Shown in pieces: positions 40,793 to 49,051 of a DNA stretch of 64,000 bases. The stretch's first letter is position 1. Every line of letters starts with the position of its first letter. This DNA comes from Cellulomonas xiejunii (lineage in GTDB: Bacteria > Actinomycetota > Actinomycetes > Actinomycetales > Cellulomonadaceae). The position numbers were made by a program, and so were the translations under genes. Below the pieces are notes generated by a model. The model searched no databases. It was not told where the DNA came from and worked only from the letters and a program-made list of their open reading frames with translations. The stretch lies in NCBI RefSeq assembly GCF_024508315.1, contig NZ_CP101987.1, forward strand, positions 1,922,001 to 1,986,000. Direction: 5' to 3'.

Positions 40793-42318
40793 GAACGACC
40801 CGTGCCACCCTCGCCGGCCTGGCGGTCGGCGCAGCCCTCGCGCTCACCGCGTGCGGGACGACGACCACTTCGTCGGCGAACAGCAGTGCGTCCGGGGCGT
40901 CGATCGTCGTCGCCCAGGTCACCGAGCCCGACACGATCCCGGACCCTGTGGTCGACGGCTCACTCGCGGGATACAACTACTACTACAACGTGTTCGACCG
41001 TCTCGTGATGCTGGACGCCGACGGCGCCCTGCAGCCGCAGCTGGCGACCGGCTGGGAGTCGAACGAGGACTTCACGCGGTGGACGTTCACCGTGCGGGAC
41101 GACGTCACATTCCACGACGGCAGCGCGCTGACGGCCGCCGACGTGGCCTTCACGTACCAGCAGATCCTCGAGAGCCCGGAGTCCCAGCTCCTCGAGTACA
41201 TGCAGGTCCTGGAATCGGTGAGCGCGAGCGAGGACGGCTCGGCGGTGGTCTTCGACCTCAACGCGCCGTTCTCCCCGTGGCCCTCCATCACCACGGCCGT
41301 CTCGATCGTCCCGCAGGCGGTGTACGAGGACCTCGGCTCCGAGGCGTTCGCGGAGAGCCCGGTCGGCAGCGGCCCGTTCTCCTTCGTGTCCCGCACCCGT
41401 GGGGTCGAGTACGTCGTCGAGCGGTACGACGACTACTGGGGCGGTGCGCCGGAGGTCGAGCGCATCACCTTCCAGACGGTGGCCGACGAGGACGCGCGCC
41501 TCAACGGCGTGCTGTCGGGCAGCATCGACGTGGCCCTCGTGTCACCGAGCCAGGTGGCCGGCGTGGAGGGGGACAGCGCGATCGACCTCGAGAGCCTCAT
41601 CTCCAACGGCGTGACGTTCCTGGGCGTCAACACGCAAGCCGGTGCGCTCCAGGACCCGCTCGTGCGCAAGGCGATCGTGCACGCGATCGACCGTGAGTCG
41701 ATCGTCGAGAACGTCCTGGCCGGCAGCGGCTCGGCGACGAGCCAGATCGTCGCCGAGAGCGTCACCGGGTTCGCGCCGTCCGTGGGGGTCGCGGAGTACG
41801 ACCCGGACCTGGCCCGCTCGCTGCTCACCGAGGCCGGTTACGCCGGTGAGCCGATCGCGTTCGAGTACGCCACCGACGGACGCATCCCGCTGTCCACGGA
41901 GGTCGCCCAGGCGATCCAGGGTTTCCTGCAGGACGTCGGCATCAACGTGACGATGACCGGGATGGACCAGGCCAGCCTGTCGGGTCGGATCTACGGGACG
42001 ATGGACATGAAGGGCCTGTTCCTCAACACCTGGGCGCCCTCCACCATGGACGGTGACATGCCGGCGACGAACATGTTCGCCGGCGGCGCCAACGACTACA
42101 CGAAGTCCGCCGAGACGGCGACTCTCGTGGCCACGCAGCGCACGGTCAGCGGCGAGGAGCGTGTCGCGGTCTTCGCCGAGCTCGCGGCCCTCAACATCGA
42201 CCAGGGTCTGCTCATCCCGCTGTACTCCCCGCAGACCGTCTACGCGATCGACCCCGCTCTCGGGTGGACCCCGCGCGTCGACGGGCTCTACGCGTTCGCG
42301 GACACGTCCGTCGAGTGA
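40789..42318 (+). CDS. Extracellular solute-binding lipoprotein, family 5 (DppA/OppA-like)
   Basis: 509 aa. Signal peptide with lipobox LTAC followed by a Ser/Thr linker, so anchored to the outer face of the membrane. Family-5 features: LVMLDADGALQPQLATGWE, FTVRDDVTFHDGSALTAADV, and VRKAIVHAIDRESIVENVL. It defines the substrate of the importer; the family takes peptides, nickel complexes, sugars and opines, so the ligand cannot be guessed from sequence. It is the last gene of the importer operon; the ATG overlaps the DppF-like stop. A 95-bp gap leads to the second amidohydrolase. Confidence 0.92.
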   Translation: MRTTRATLAGLAVGAALALTACGTTTTSSANSSASGASIVVAQVTEPDTIPDPVVDGSLAGYNYYYNVFDRLVMLDADGALQPQLATGWESNEDFTRWTFTVRDDVTFHDGSALTAADVAFTYQQILESPESQLLEYMQVLESVSASEDGSAVVFDLNAPFSPWPSITTAVSIVPQAVYEDLGSEAFAESPVGSGPFSFVSRTRGVEYVVERYDDYWGGAPEVERITFQTVADEDARLNGVLSGSIDVALVSPSQVAGVEGDSAIDLESLISNGVTFLGVNTQAGALQDPLVRKAIVHAIDRESIVENVLAGSGSATSQIVAESVTGFAPSVGVAEYDPDLARSLLTEAGYAGEPIAFEYATDGRIPLSTEVAQAIQGFLQDVGINVTMTGMDQASLSGRIYGTMDMKGLFLNTWAPSTMDGDMPATNMFAGGANDYTKSAETATLVATQRTVSGEERVAVFAELAALNIDQGLLIPLYSPQTVYAIDPALGWTPRVDGLYAFADTSVE

Positions 42319-42413
42319 CGCGTCGTACGTCGGCCGAGGTGCCCCTCGGCACCCCGGCCGACGTGCCGTCCCGCCTGCCGACGCCTCTGGCACCATCGCC
42401 CAGGAGACCACCG

Positions 42414-43847
42414 ATGAAGATCGTGTACGGACGCACAATCGTGACGATGGACCAGCAGCGTCGGGTGCTGGACGACGCGGCGGTCGTCGTCGACGAGGGC
42501 CGCATCGTCGACGTCGGGCCGCGCTCGCGGATCGACGTCGAGCACTCGGACGTCGCGGAGCGGATCGGGGGACCGTCCTTCGCGGTGATCCCGGGCCTCG
42601 TCGACGCCCACGGGCACGCGGGTCACAGCCTGCTCAAGACCCTCGGGGCCGACCGGCCGGACGTGTGGATGGACGTCGTCACGCCGTTCTACTTCGCACG
42701 GACCACCGAGGAGTACTGGTACCTCGACGGCCTCCTCTCGGCCATGGACCGGCTGGGCAACGGTGTGACGACGTCCGTGAGCGTCATGGGGTCGCGCCCC
42801 CGTGCCGACCAGACGGTCTTCAGCGCCGCCCACGCCCGCGGCTACGCCGAGGTCGGCGTCGCCGACGTCATCGGCATCGGGCCTTCCGGGAACCCGTTGC
42901 CCCATCCGACGGCCGTCCCCGACGGTGACGGCTGGCAGAGTCGGACGAGCAGCCTCGCGGACATGATCGACGTCACGGAGGCGGTGATCCGTGAGCTCGA
43001 CGGCACGCGGGACGGTCTGACACGCGTCTTCGTCACTCCGTTCACCATCGTCCCGTCGCTGTACCCCTCCGGCCCGTCGACGCCACACCGGGCGGTCCGC
43101 CTCACCGACGCCGACCGTGCGCACGGTGCGGCCGTGCTCGACCTCGCCCGTCGGACGGGCACCCGGATCCACTCCGACGCCTTCGGGGGCCATGTGCGAC
43201 TCGCGTTGCAGGATCCCGACACCGCCATCCTCGGGCCGCACGTCCACCTGCAGCACGGCGTCGGGCTCGACGCCGAGGAGATCACGATGCTCGCGGCGAC
43301 GGGTACGCACTTCTCGCACGCCCCCGGTGGGCTGGTCGACGTGCCGTCCCTCATGGCGCAGGGCGTCGTGGTCGCCGCGACCACGGACGGCAGTGCACCG
43401 CAGCGGCCGTTCGACCTCCTGCTGGCCGCGCGCGCCGTGCGTGACGCGCACGTCGTGCGTGAGCGGGACCCCTACCTCCTCCCTCCGGGCAAGCTGCTCG
43501 AGATGATCACGGTCGACGCAGCCCGTGTGCTGGGCATGGACGACGAGATCGGCTCGATCGAGGTCGGCAAGCGGGCCGATCTCGCCCTCATCGACGTGGA
43601 GAGCCCGCACCTGACGCCCTGGTGGATGCCCGTGCACCGGATCGTCGGGCAGGCCAGCGGCCGCGACGTCCACACGGTCCTCGTCGGCGGCGAGGTCCTC
43701 CTCGAGGCCGGCGTGCCGACAAGGGTCGATGCGCCCGCGGTGGTCGCCGAGGCGCAGCGCGTGGCCGTCGGGCACGTCGTCGCCGCCGGTCTGCAGTCCC
43801 ACCTGACGGAGCCCGGCTGGGGTCAGGTGCGCCGTGTCTTCGCCTGA
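42414..43847 (+). CDS. TRZ/ATZ-type amidohydrolase (deaminase/chlorohydrolase family)
   Basis: 477 aa. Metal ligands: HGH in PGLVDAHGHAGH, His in RIHSDAFGG, His in VHLQHGVGLDAEE and Asp in AATTDGSAPQRP. Family members deaminate or dechlorinate triazines, guanine, adenosine derivatives and related N-heterocycles; the substrate here is not known. The composite small C-terminal domain (EIGSIEVGKRADLALID) is typical. ATG 42414 with an AGGAG ribosome site. It lies between the binding protein and the racemase, probably in the same transcript. Confidence 0.87.
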   Translation: MKIVYGRTIVTMDQQRRVLDDAAVVVDEGRIVDVGPRSRIDVEHSDVAERIGGPSFAVIPGLVDAHGHAGHSLLKTLGADRPDVWMDVVTPFYFARTTEEYWYLDGLLSAMDRLGNGVTTSVSVMGSRPRADQTVFSAAHARGYAEVGVADVIGIGPSGNPLPHPTAVPDGDGWQSRTSSLADMIDVTEAVIRELDGTRDGLTRVFVTPFTIVPSLYPSGPSTPHRAVRLTDADRAHGAAVLDLARRTGTRIHSDAFGGHVRLALQDPDTAILGPHVHLQHGVGLDAEEITMLAATGTHFSHAPGGLVDVPSLMAQGVVVAATTDGSAPQRPFDLLLAARAVRDAHVVRERDPYLLPPGKLLEMITVDAARVLGMDDEIGSIEVGKRADLALIDVESPHLTPWWMPVHRIVGQASGRDVHTVLVGGEVLLEAGVPTRVDAPAVVAEAQRVAVGHVVAAGLQSHLTEPGWGQVRRVFA

Positions 43848-43872
43848 GCGGCGCAGTACCGGCGGACGGGCC

Positions 43873-44607
43873 ATGCGCATCGCCGTGGTCAACTGCAACA
43901 CCTCCGAGGCGATGACCGCGGAGATCGGTGAGGGTGCCCGGGCCGCGGCCGCGCCCGGGACCGAGATCCTTGCGCTGCAGCCGTCCTGGGGCCCCGTCTC
44001 GGCCGAGGGCTTCTACGACAGCTTCATCACCGCGGCCGCGGTCCTCGACCTGCTCACGACCGTGCGGGACGTCGACGCGGTCGTCATGGCCGGGTTCGGC
44101 GAGCACGGCAGGGAGGGCGCCCGCGAGCTCCTGGACGTCCCGGTCGTCGACATCACCGAGGCGGCCGCCATGCAGGCCTTGCTGCTCGGGCACCGCTACG
44201 GCATCGTCACGACCCTGCCGCGGGTGCGTGGGCAGATCCACGACAGCCTCGTGACGGCGGGGCTCGCCGCGCGCTGCGCCGCGATCGAGGCGACCGATCT
44301 CCCGGTCCTGGCCGTCGGCCAGGACACCGACCGGACGATCGAGGCGTTCGTCGAGGCGGGGACCCGGGCGCTGGCGGCCGGTGCCGACGTGCTCTGCCTC
44401 GGGTGCGCCGGGTTCACGGCGGTGCGGCAGGAGGTGTCCCGGGCGCTGGACGTGCCCGTCGTCGATGCCGTGACGGCAGGCGTGTCGATGGCCGAGGCGC
44501 TCGTCGGCACGGGCCTGACCACGAGCAAGGTGGGCCCGTACGCGCTTCCGCTGGTCAAGACGCGGCGGGGGTGGCCGGTCCACTCATCGACCGGGGCGCG
44601 CAACTGA
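43873..44607 (+). CDS. Asp/Glu/hydantoin racemase family protein lacking the first catalytic Cys
   Basis: 244 aa. N-terminus MRIAVVNCNTSEAMT is the usual family start; a GTG at 43834 would add 13 residues. Hydantoin and allantoin racemases use two cysteines. The second is present (Cys178 in LGCAGF), but the first motif, normally ACFGDPG, reads AGFGEHG with Gly74 in place of Cys. One-base racemisation is therefore unlikely unless another residue substitutes. It could be a decarboxylase-like or isomerase variant. Last gene of the cassette; a hairpin follows. Confidence 0.83.
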   Translation: MRIAVVNCNTSEAMTAEIGEGARAAAAPGTEILALQPSWGPVSAEGFYDSFITAAAVLDLLTTVRDVDAVVMAGFGEHGREGARELLDVPVVDITEAAAMQALLLGHRYGIVTTLPRVRGQIHDSLVTAGLAARCAAIEATDLPVLAVGQDTDRTIEAFVEAGTRALAAGADVLCLGCAGFTAVRQEVSRALDVPVVDAVTAGVSMAEALVGTGLTTSKVGPYALPLVKTRRGWPVHSSTGARN

Positions 44608-44610
44608 GAT

Positions 44611-44650
44611 CCGGCCGTCGCCCCCGCGAGGAGTGCGGAGGCACGGCCGG
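44611..44650 (+). terminator. Hairpin after the racemase gene
   Basis: Arms CCGGCCGT (44611-44618) and ACGGCCGG (44643-44650), with an inner CCCCGC/GCGGAG pairing, form a long stem starting 4 bp after the racemase stop. No T-tract follows. It plausibly closes the cassette transcript before the nirB promoter. Confidence 0.5.
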
Positions 44651-44692
44651 CGTGCGGGCTCACATCGACGCGCCCGGGGGTGAGAGGGAAAA

Positions 44693-44747
44693 GTTCCGGG
44701 GCCGAAACGGGTCCGGGTGCCTGCCCGAAACGGCCGGTTCGTAGCGT
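44693..44747 (+). promoter_or_regulatory. nirB: Probable GlnR-type boxes and -10 of the nirBD operon
   Basis: GTTCC (44693), N6, GAAAC (44704), N18, GAAAC (44727), N10, TAGCGT -10 (44742-44747). This repeats the spacing seen before the nas transporter at 26039-26093. The predicted start lies about 58 nt before the nirB ATG, which has its own AGGAGG. Confidence 0.5.
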
Positions 44748-44811
44748 CGTCGACACGTCCCACCCCCGCGCTCGCCCGCACGGACCGCGCCGGATCGCAC
44801 CAGGAGGCCCC

Positions 44812-47370
44812 ATGGACCCCCGTCACCTCGTCGTCGTCGGCGGCGGCATGGTGGCGCAACGCCTCGTCGAGGCGCTGCGCGACCGCGACACCACCGGGGC
44901 GTGGCGGGTGACGGTCCTGGCCGAGGAGCCGCGTCGCCCGTACGACCGCGTCGCCCTGACCAGCTACTTCTCCGGGCGCACGCCCGAGGACCTCGCGCTC
45001 GGGGACCCGGCGCTGTGGGACGACCCGCTCGTGACCCTCGTGCGGGGGGACAAGGCGGTCGCGATCGACCGGGCCGCGCGTGCGGTCACGGCGCAGTCCG
45101 GCCGGACGTTCGGCTACGACCACCTCGTCCTGGCGACCGGGTCGTTCGCGTGGGTGCCGCCGATGGAGGGTGCGGACCTCGACGGCGTGTTCGTGTACCG
45201 CACGCTCGACGACGTCGCCGCGCTGCGGGGTTACGTCACCGACCTCGCAGCGGAGCGGTCCGTGCGCGGCGTCGTGCTCGGCGGCGGGCTGCTCGGTCTG
45301 GAAGCGGCGGGTGCGCTCGACGCGCTCGGCGCCCGCCCGACGGTGCTGCAGGTCGACACGCACCTGATGTCCGCGCAGGTCGACCTCGGCGGCGGCGAGG
45401 CGCTGCGTCGCCTCGTCAACCGCCTCGGCATCGGTGTGCGCACGCAGTCGATGACGACGCGGGTCGTGCCGCACCGGCGCGGCGGCGTGGGCCGGGTGGA
45501 GCTGGCCGACGGCACGCGCCTCGACGCCGACGTCGTCGTGGTGGCCGCGGGCGTGCGGCCGCGGGACGAGCTCGGCCGCGACTGCGGGCTGCCGATCGGC
45601 CCGCGCGGCGGGGTCGTCGTCGATGACACCTGCCTGACGGACGACCCGCACGTGTCCGCGGTCGGGGAGGTCGCCTGCATCCGGGGTGCCTGCATCGGCC
45701 TGGTCGCCCCCGGATACACGATGGCGGAGGTGACGGTCGACCGGCTGCTCGGCGGCGGTGCGGTCTACCCCGGCGCCGACACGGCCACCAAGCTCAAGCT
45801 CGCCGGGGTGGACGTCGCCAGCTTCGGGGACGCATTCGCGCGTACCCCCGGCGCGCTCGAGGTCGTGTGGGCCGACCCGGTGGGCGGGGTGTACAAGAAG
45901 CTCGTCATGTCCGACGACGCCCGCACCCTGCTGGGTGGGGTGCTCGTCGGCGACGCCTCGGCGTACGCGAGCCTGCGCCCCATGGTCGGCCGCGAGCTGC
46001 CCGGCGACCCCGCCGCGTTCCTGCTGCCGGAGGGGGGAGCGGGCGCACCGGACCTCGAGCTGCCCGACGACGCGAGCGTCTGCTCGTGCAACAACGTCTC
46101 CGCCGGTGCGATCCGCCACGCGGTCGCCGAGGACGGCTGCCACGACCTCGGCGCCGTCAAGGCGTGCACCCGGGCCGGCACCAGCTGCGGGTCGTGCCTG
46201 CCGCTGGTGAAGAAGCTCATGGCCACCGAGCTCGGCAAGCTCGGCGTCACCGTCAGCAGCGCGCTGTGCGAGCACTTCACCCTGTCACGTGCGCAGCTCT
46301 ACGACGCCGTCCGGGTCGCAGGTCTGCGTACCTTCACCGAGGTCGTCGAGCGGTTCGGCACCCACGGGCGCGGCTGCGACATCTGCCGTCCCGCCGTCGC
46401 GTCCATCCTCGCGACGACCGCCCCGGCGCACGTCCTGGACGGTGAGCGGGCGACGCTGCAGGACACGAACGACCACGTGATGGCGAACCTGCAGAAGGAC
46501 GGCTCGTACTCGGTCGTGCCCCGCATGGCGGGTGGCGAGGTGACCCCCGAGGGGCTCATCGCGGTCGGGGAGGTCGCGCGCGACTTCGGTCTGTACACGA
46601 AGATCACCGGCGGTCAGCGCGTCGACATGTTCGGGGCCCGCATCGACCAGCTCCCGCTGATCTGGCGCCGGCTCGTCGACGCCGGCTTCGAGTCCGGGCA
46701 CGCGTACGGCAAGTCGCTGCGCACCGTGAAGTCGTGCGTCGGGTCGACGTGGTGCCGGTTCGGCGTGCAGGACTCCGTCGCCCTGGCCGTGATGCTCGAG
46801 CTGCGGTACCGCGGCCTGCGCTCACCGCACAAGATCAAGCTGGGCGTCTCGGGGTGCGCGCGCGAGTGCGCCGAGGCCCGCGGCAAGGACGTCGGTGTCA
46901 TCGCGACCGACAAGGGCTGGAACGTCTACGTCGGCGGCAACGGCGGGTTCACGCCGCGGCACGCCCGGCTGCTCGCCGAGGACCTGGACACCGAGGCCCT
47001 CGTGCGGACGATCGACCGCTTCCTGCTGTACTACGTGCGCACCGCCGACCGGCTGCAGCGCACCGCCCCCTGGATCGAGGAGGTCGAGGGCGGGCTCGAC
47101 GGCGTGCGGGCGGTCGTCCTGGAGGACGCCCTGGGGATCTGCGCCGACCTCGACGAGCAGATGGCGAGGCACGTCGAGGACTACGAGGACGAGTGGCGCG
47201 CGACGCTCGACGACCCGGAGAAGCTCAAGCGGTTCGCCTCGTTCGTCAACGCGCCCGACGTCCCCGACCCGTCCCTGGCCTACGTCCCCGAGCGCGGCCA
47301 GGTGCGCCCCGCCTCCGCCGACGAGCGCGCCGTGCTCGTCGCCGGCACCACCCTGGAGGTCCGGTCATGA
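44812..47370 (+). CDS. nirB: Assimilatory nitrite reductase [NAD(P)H] large subunit
   Basis: 852 aa. N-terminal FAD/NAD domains (VVVGGGMVAQRLVEAL, VLGGGLLGLEAAGAL), a BFD-type 2Fe-2S domain (CSCNNVSAGAIRHAV and CTRAGTSCGSC near residues 424-463), and a siroheme/4Fe-4S domain with CVGSTWCRFGVQ and SGCARECAEARGKDVG supplying the four cluster cysteines. It reduces nitrite to ammonium in the cytoplasm using siroheme, whose synthesis genes follow directly. ATG 44812 with AGGAGG. Confidence 0.95.
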   Translation: MDPRHLVVVGGGMVAQRLVEALRDRDTTGAWRVTVLAEEPRRPYDRVALTSYFSGRTPEDLALGDPALWDDPLVTLVRGDKAVAIDRAARAVTAQSGRTFGYDHLVLATGSFAWVPPMEGADLDGVFVYRTLDDVAALRGYVTDLAAERSVRGVVLGGGLLGLEAAGALDALGARPTVLQVDTHLMSAQVDLGGGEALRRLVNRLGIGVRTQSMTTRVVPHRRGGVGRVELADGTRLDADVVVVAAGVRPRDELGRDCGLPIGPRGGVVVDDTCLTDDPHVSAVGEVACIRGACIGLVAPGYTMAEVTVDRLLGGGAVYPGADTATKLKLAGVDVASFGDAFARTPGALEVVWADPVGGVYKKLVMSDDARTLLGGVLVGDASAYASLRPMVGRELPGDPAAFLLPEGGAGAPDLELPDDASVCSCNNVSAGAIRHAVAEDGCHDLGAVKACTRAGTSCGSCLPLVKKLMATELGKLGVTVSSALCEHFTLSRAQLYDAVRVAGLRTFTEVVERFGTHGRGCDICRPAVASILATTAPAHVLDGERATLQDTNDHVMANLQKDGSYSVVPRMAGGEVTPEGLIAVGEVARDFGLYTKITGGQRVDMFGARIDQLPLIWRRLVDAGFESGHAYGKSLRTVKSCVGSTWCRFGVQDSVALAVMLELRYRGLRSPHKIKLGVSGCARECAEARGKDVGVIATDKGWNVYVGGNGGFTPRHARLLAEDLDTEALVRTIDRFLLYYVRTADRLQRTAPWIEEVEGGLDGVRAVVLEDALGICADLDEQMARHVEDYEDEWRATLDDPEKLKRFASFVNAPDVPDPSLAYVPERGQVRPASADERAVLVAGTTLEVRS

Positions 47371-47786
47371 CGACGCTCGACGAACGTGCCACGACGTGGC
47401 TCACCGTGTGCCGGCTCGACGACCTGGCGCGTGAGCGCGGTGCGGCCGCCCTCGTCCCGGACGAGATCGCCGGCGCACCCGTGCTCACGCAGGTCGCCCT
47501 GTTCCGGCTGCTCGACGACACCGTGCTGGCCGTGCAGCACCACGACCCGTTCAGCGACGCGCACGTCATGGCGCGCGGCATCGTCGGCACACGGCGGGTC
47601 GACGGGCAGGACGTGCCCACGGTCGCCTCACCCATGCACAAGCAGGTGTTCGACCTGCGGACCGGCGCGTGCCTCGACCCCGCCGGCAAGCAGCCCGTCG
47701 TCGGCTGCGCGCCGGACCTGCGGACCTGGACCGTGCAGGTCGCGGACGGCGACGTGCGGGTCGCCGTCGGCGGGGGCACCGCGTGA
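47367..47786 (+). CDS. nirD: Assimilatory nitrite reductase small subunit
   Basis: 139 aa Rieske-fold protein without the Rieske cysteine/histidine ligands, as is usual for NirD. Recognisable end: VASPMHKQVFDLRTGACLDP and WTVQVADGDVRVAV. The ATG overlaps the nirB stop (ATGA), and its stop overlaps the next GTG, so nirBD and the siroheme genes form one coupled operon. Confidence 0.92.
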   Translation: MTTLDERATTWLTVCRLDDLARERGAAALVPDEIAGAPVLTQVALFRLLDDTVLAVQHHDPFSDAHVMARGIVGTRRVDGQDVPTVASPMHKQVFDLRTGACLDPAGKQPVVGCAPDLRTWTVQVADGDVRVAVGGGTA

Positions 47787-49051
47787 CCACGCTGCTCGGT
47801 GTCGAGCTCACCGACCGCCCCGTGCTCGTGGTCGGCGGGGGACCGGTTGCGGCCCGGCGCGCCGAGGCGCTCGCGGACCAGGGTGCGCGCGTCCACGTCG
47901 TCGCGCCGCACGTGTGTGAACCGCTCGCGGACCTGGTCGTCGCGGGTCGGGCGCGGTGGTCGGACCGTGAGGTGATCGAGACCGACCTCGACGACGTCTG
48001 GCTGGTCCACACGGCCACGGGCGAGCGGACCACGGACGCCGCGGTCGTCGGGTGGGCCACCGCGCGCCGCGTGTTCTGCGTGGACGCGGGTGGGCCGCGC
48101 CGGCCCGCGGCCGGGACCGCACGCACGCCCGCGACGGCGCGCGCCGGCGACGTGCTGGTGGGTGTCGTGTCGACGACGGGCGCCGACCCGCGTCGCACCG
48201 TGCAGGTGCGCGACCGGTTGGCCGCGCACCTGCGGGCCGGTGACGTCGACCTGCGGCGCCGGCGTGCGGCAGCGGACCGCGGTCGGGTCGTCCTGGTCGG
48301 TGGCGGCCCCGGTGACGTCGGTCTGCTGACGGTCGCGGGGCGGCGCGCGCTGGCCGAGGCCGACGTCGTCGTCGCCGACCGGTTGGGCCCCACCGACGTG
48401 CTCGACGAGTTGCCCGCCGACGTCGAGGTCATCGACGTCGGCAAGTCGCCCGGTCACCACCCGGTGCCGCAGGACGAGATCAACCGGATCCTCGTCGAGC
48501 ACGCGCAGCGCGGGCGCCTGGTCGTGCGGCTCAAGGGCGGGGACCCGTTCGTGTACGGGCGTGGCGGCGAGGAGGTGGTCGCGTGCCGCGCCGCGGGTGT
48601 TCCCGTGACGGTCGTCCCCGGCGTGAGCAACGCGTTCGCGGCGGCTGCGGCCGCCGGGATCCCCCTGACCCACCGTGGCGTCGTGGGCGCCGTGCACGTC
48701 ATGAACGGGACCGACGGGTGGTCCGCCGCCGCGCTGACCGGCCTGCGCGACCGATCGTGCACGGTGGTCGTCCTCATGGGTGTCGCGGCGCTGCCCGGGC
48801 TCGTGCGTGACGCCCTGAGCGGCGGCGTCGACCCCGAGGTCCCCGTGGCCGTCGTCGAGCAGGCCACCCTGCCGGACCAGCGTGTGACGAGGGGGGCCCT
48901 CCACGAGGTCGCGGCGCTGTGCGGCGCGCGCGGGGTGCGCTCGCCGGCCGTCGTCGTGATCGGCGAGGTCGCCCGTCCAGGGCTCCTCGACGTCCCGCAG
49001 GGCGAACCCGTGGACGCCCTGTCCCCGGACCCGGCGAGAATGGGCGCGTGA
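47783..49051 (+). CDS. cobA/cysG: Siroheme synthase: precorrin-2 dehydrogenase plus uroporphyrinogen-III methyltransferase
   Basis: 422 aa. Residues 1-160 are an NAD-binding precorrin-2 dehydrogenase-like part (VLVVGGGPVAARRAEAL); residues 170-410 are the SAM-dependent methyltransferase (LVGGGPGDVGLLTVAG, VRLKGGDPFVYGRGGEE, VVPGVSNAF). The ferrochelatase activity of full CysG is supplied by the separate chelatase gene at 50166. GTG start overlapping the nirD stop. The dehydrogenase part is short, so its activity is somewhat less certain than that of the methyltransferase. Confidence 0.92.
   Translation: MTTLLGVELTDRPVLVVGGGPVAARRAEALADQGARVHVVAPHVCEPLADLVVAGRARWSDREVIETDLDDVWLVHTATGERTTDAAVVGWATARRVFCVDAGGPRRPAAGTARTPATARAGDVLVGVVSTTGADPRRTVQVRDRLAAHLRAGDVDLRRRRAAADRGRVVLVGGGPGDVGLLTVAGRRALAEADVVVADRLGPTDVLDELPADVEVIDVGKSPGHHPVPQDEINRILVEHAQRGRLVVRLKGGDPFVYGRGGEEVVACRAAGVPVTVVPGVSNAFAAAAAAGIPLTHRGVVGAVHVMNGTDGWSAAALTGLRDRSCTVVVLMGVAALPGLVRDALSGGVDPEVPVAVVEQATLPDQRVTRGALHEVAALCGARGVRSPAVVVIGEVARPGLLDVPQGEPVDALSPDPARMGA

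Noticed and set aside
43834..43872. Upstream GTG start of the racemase-family gene
   Set aside because: It would add 13 polar residues before the family's usual MRIAVVNCN start and overlap the amidohydrolase; the ATG at 43873 is preferred.
33442..44810. Mobile-element ends around the ABC cassette
   Set aside because: No transposase, integrase, tRNA gene or matching direct repeats were found at either border, so insertion remains only an inference from gene order.
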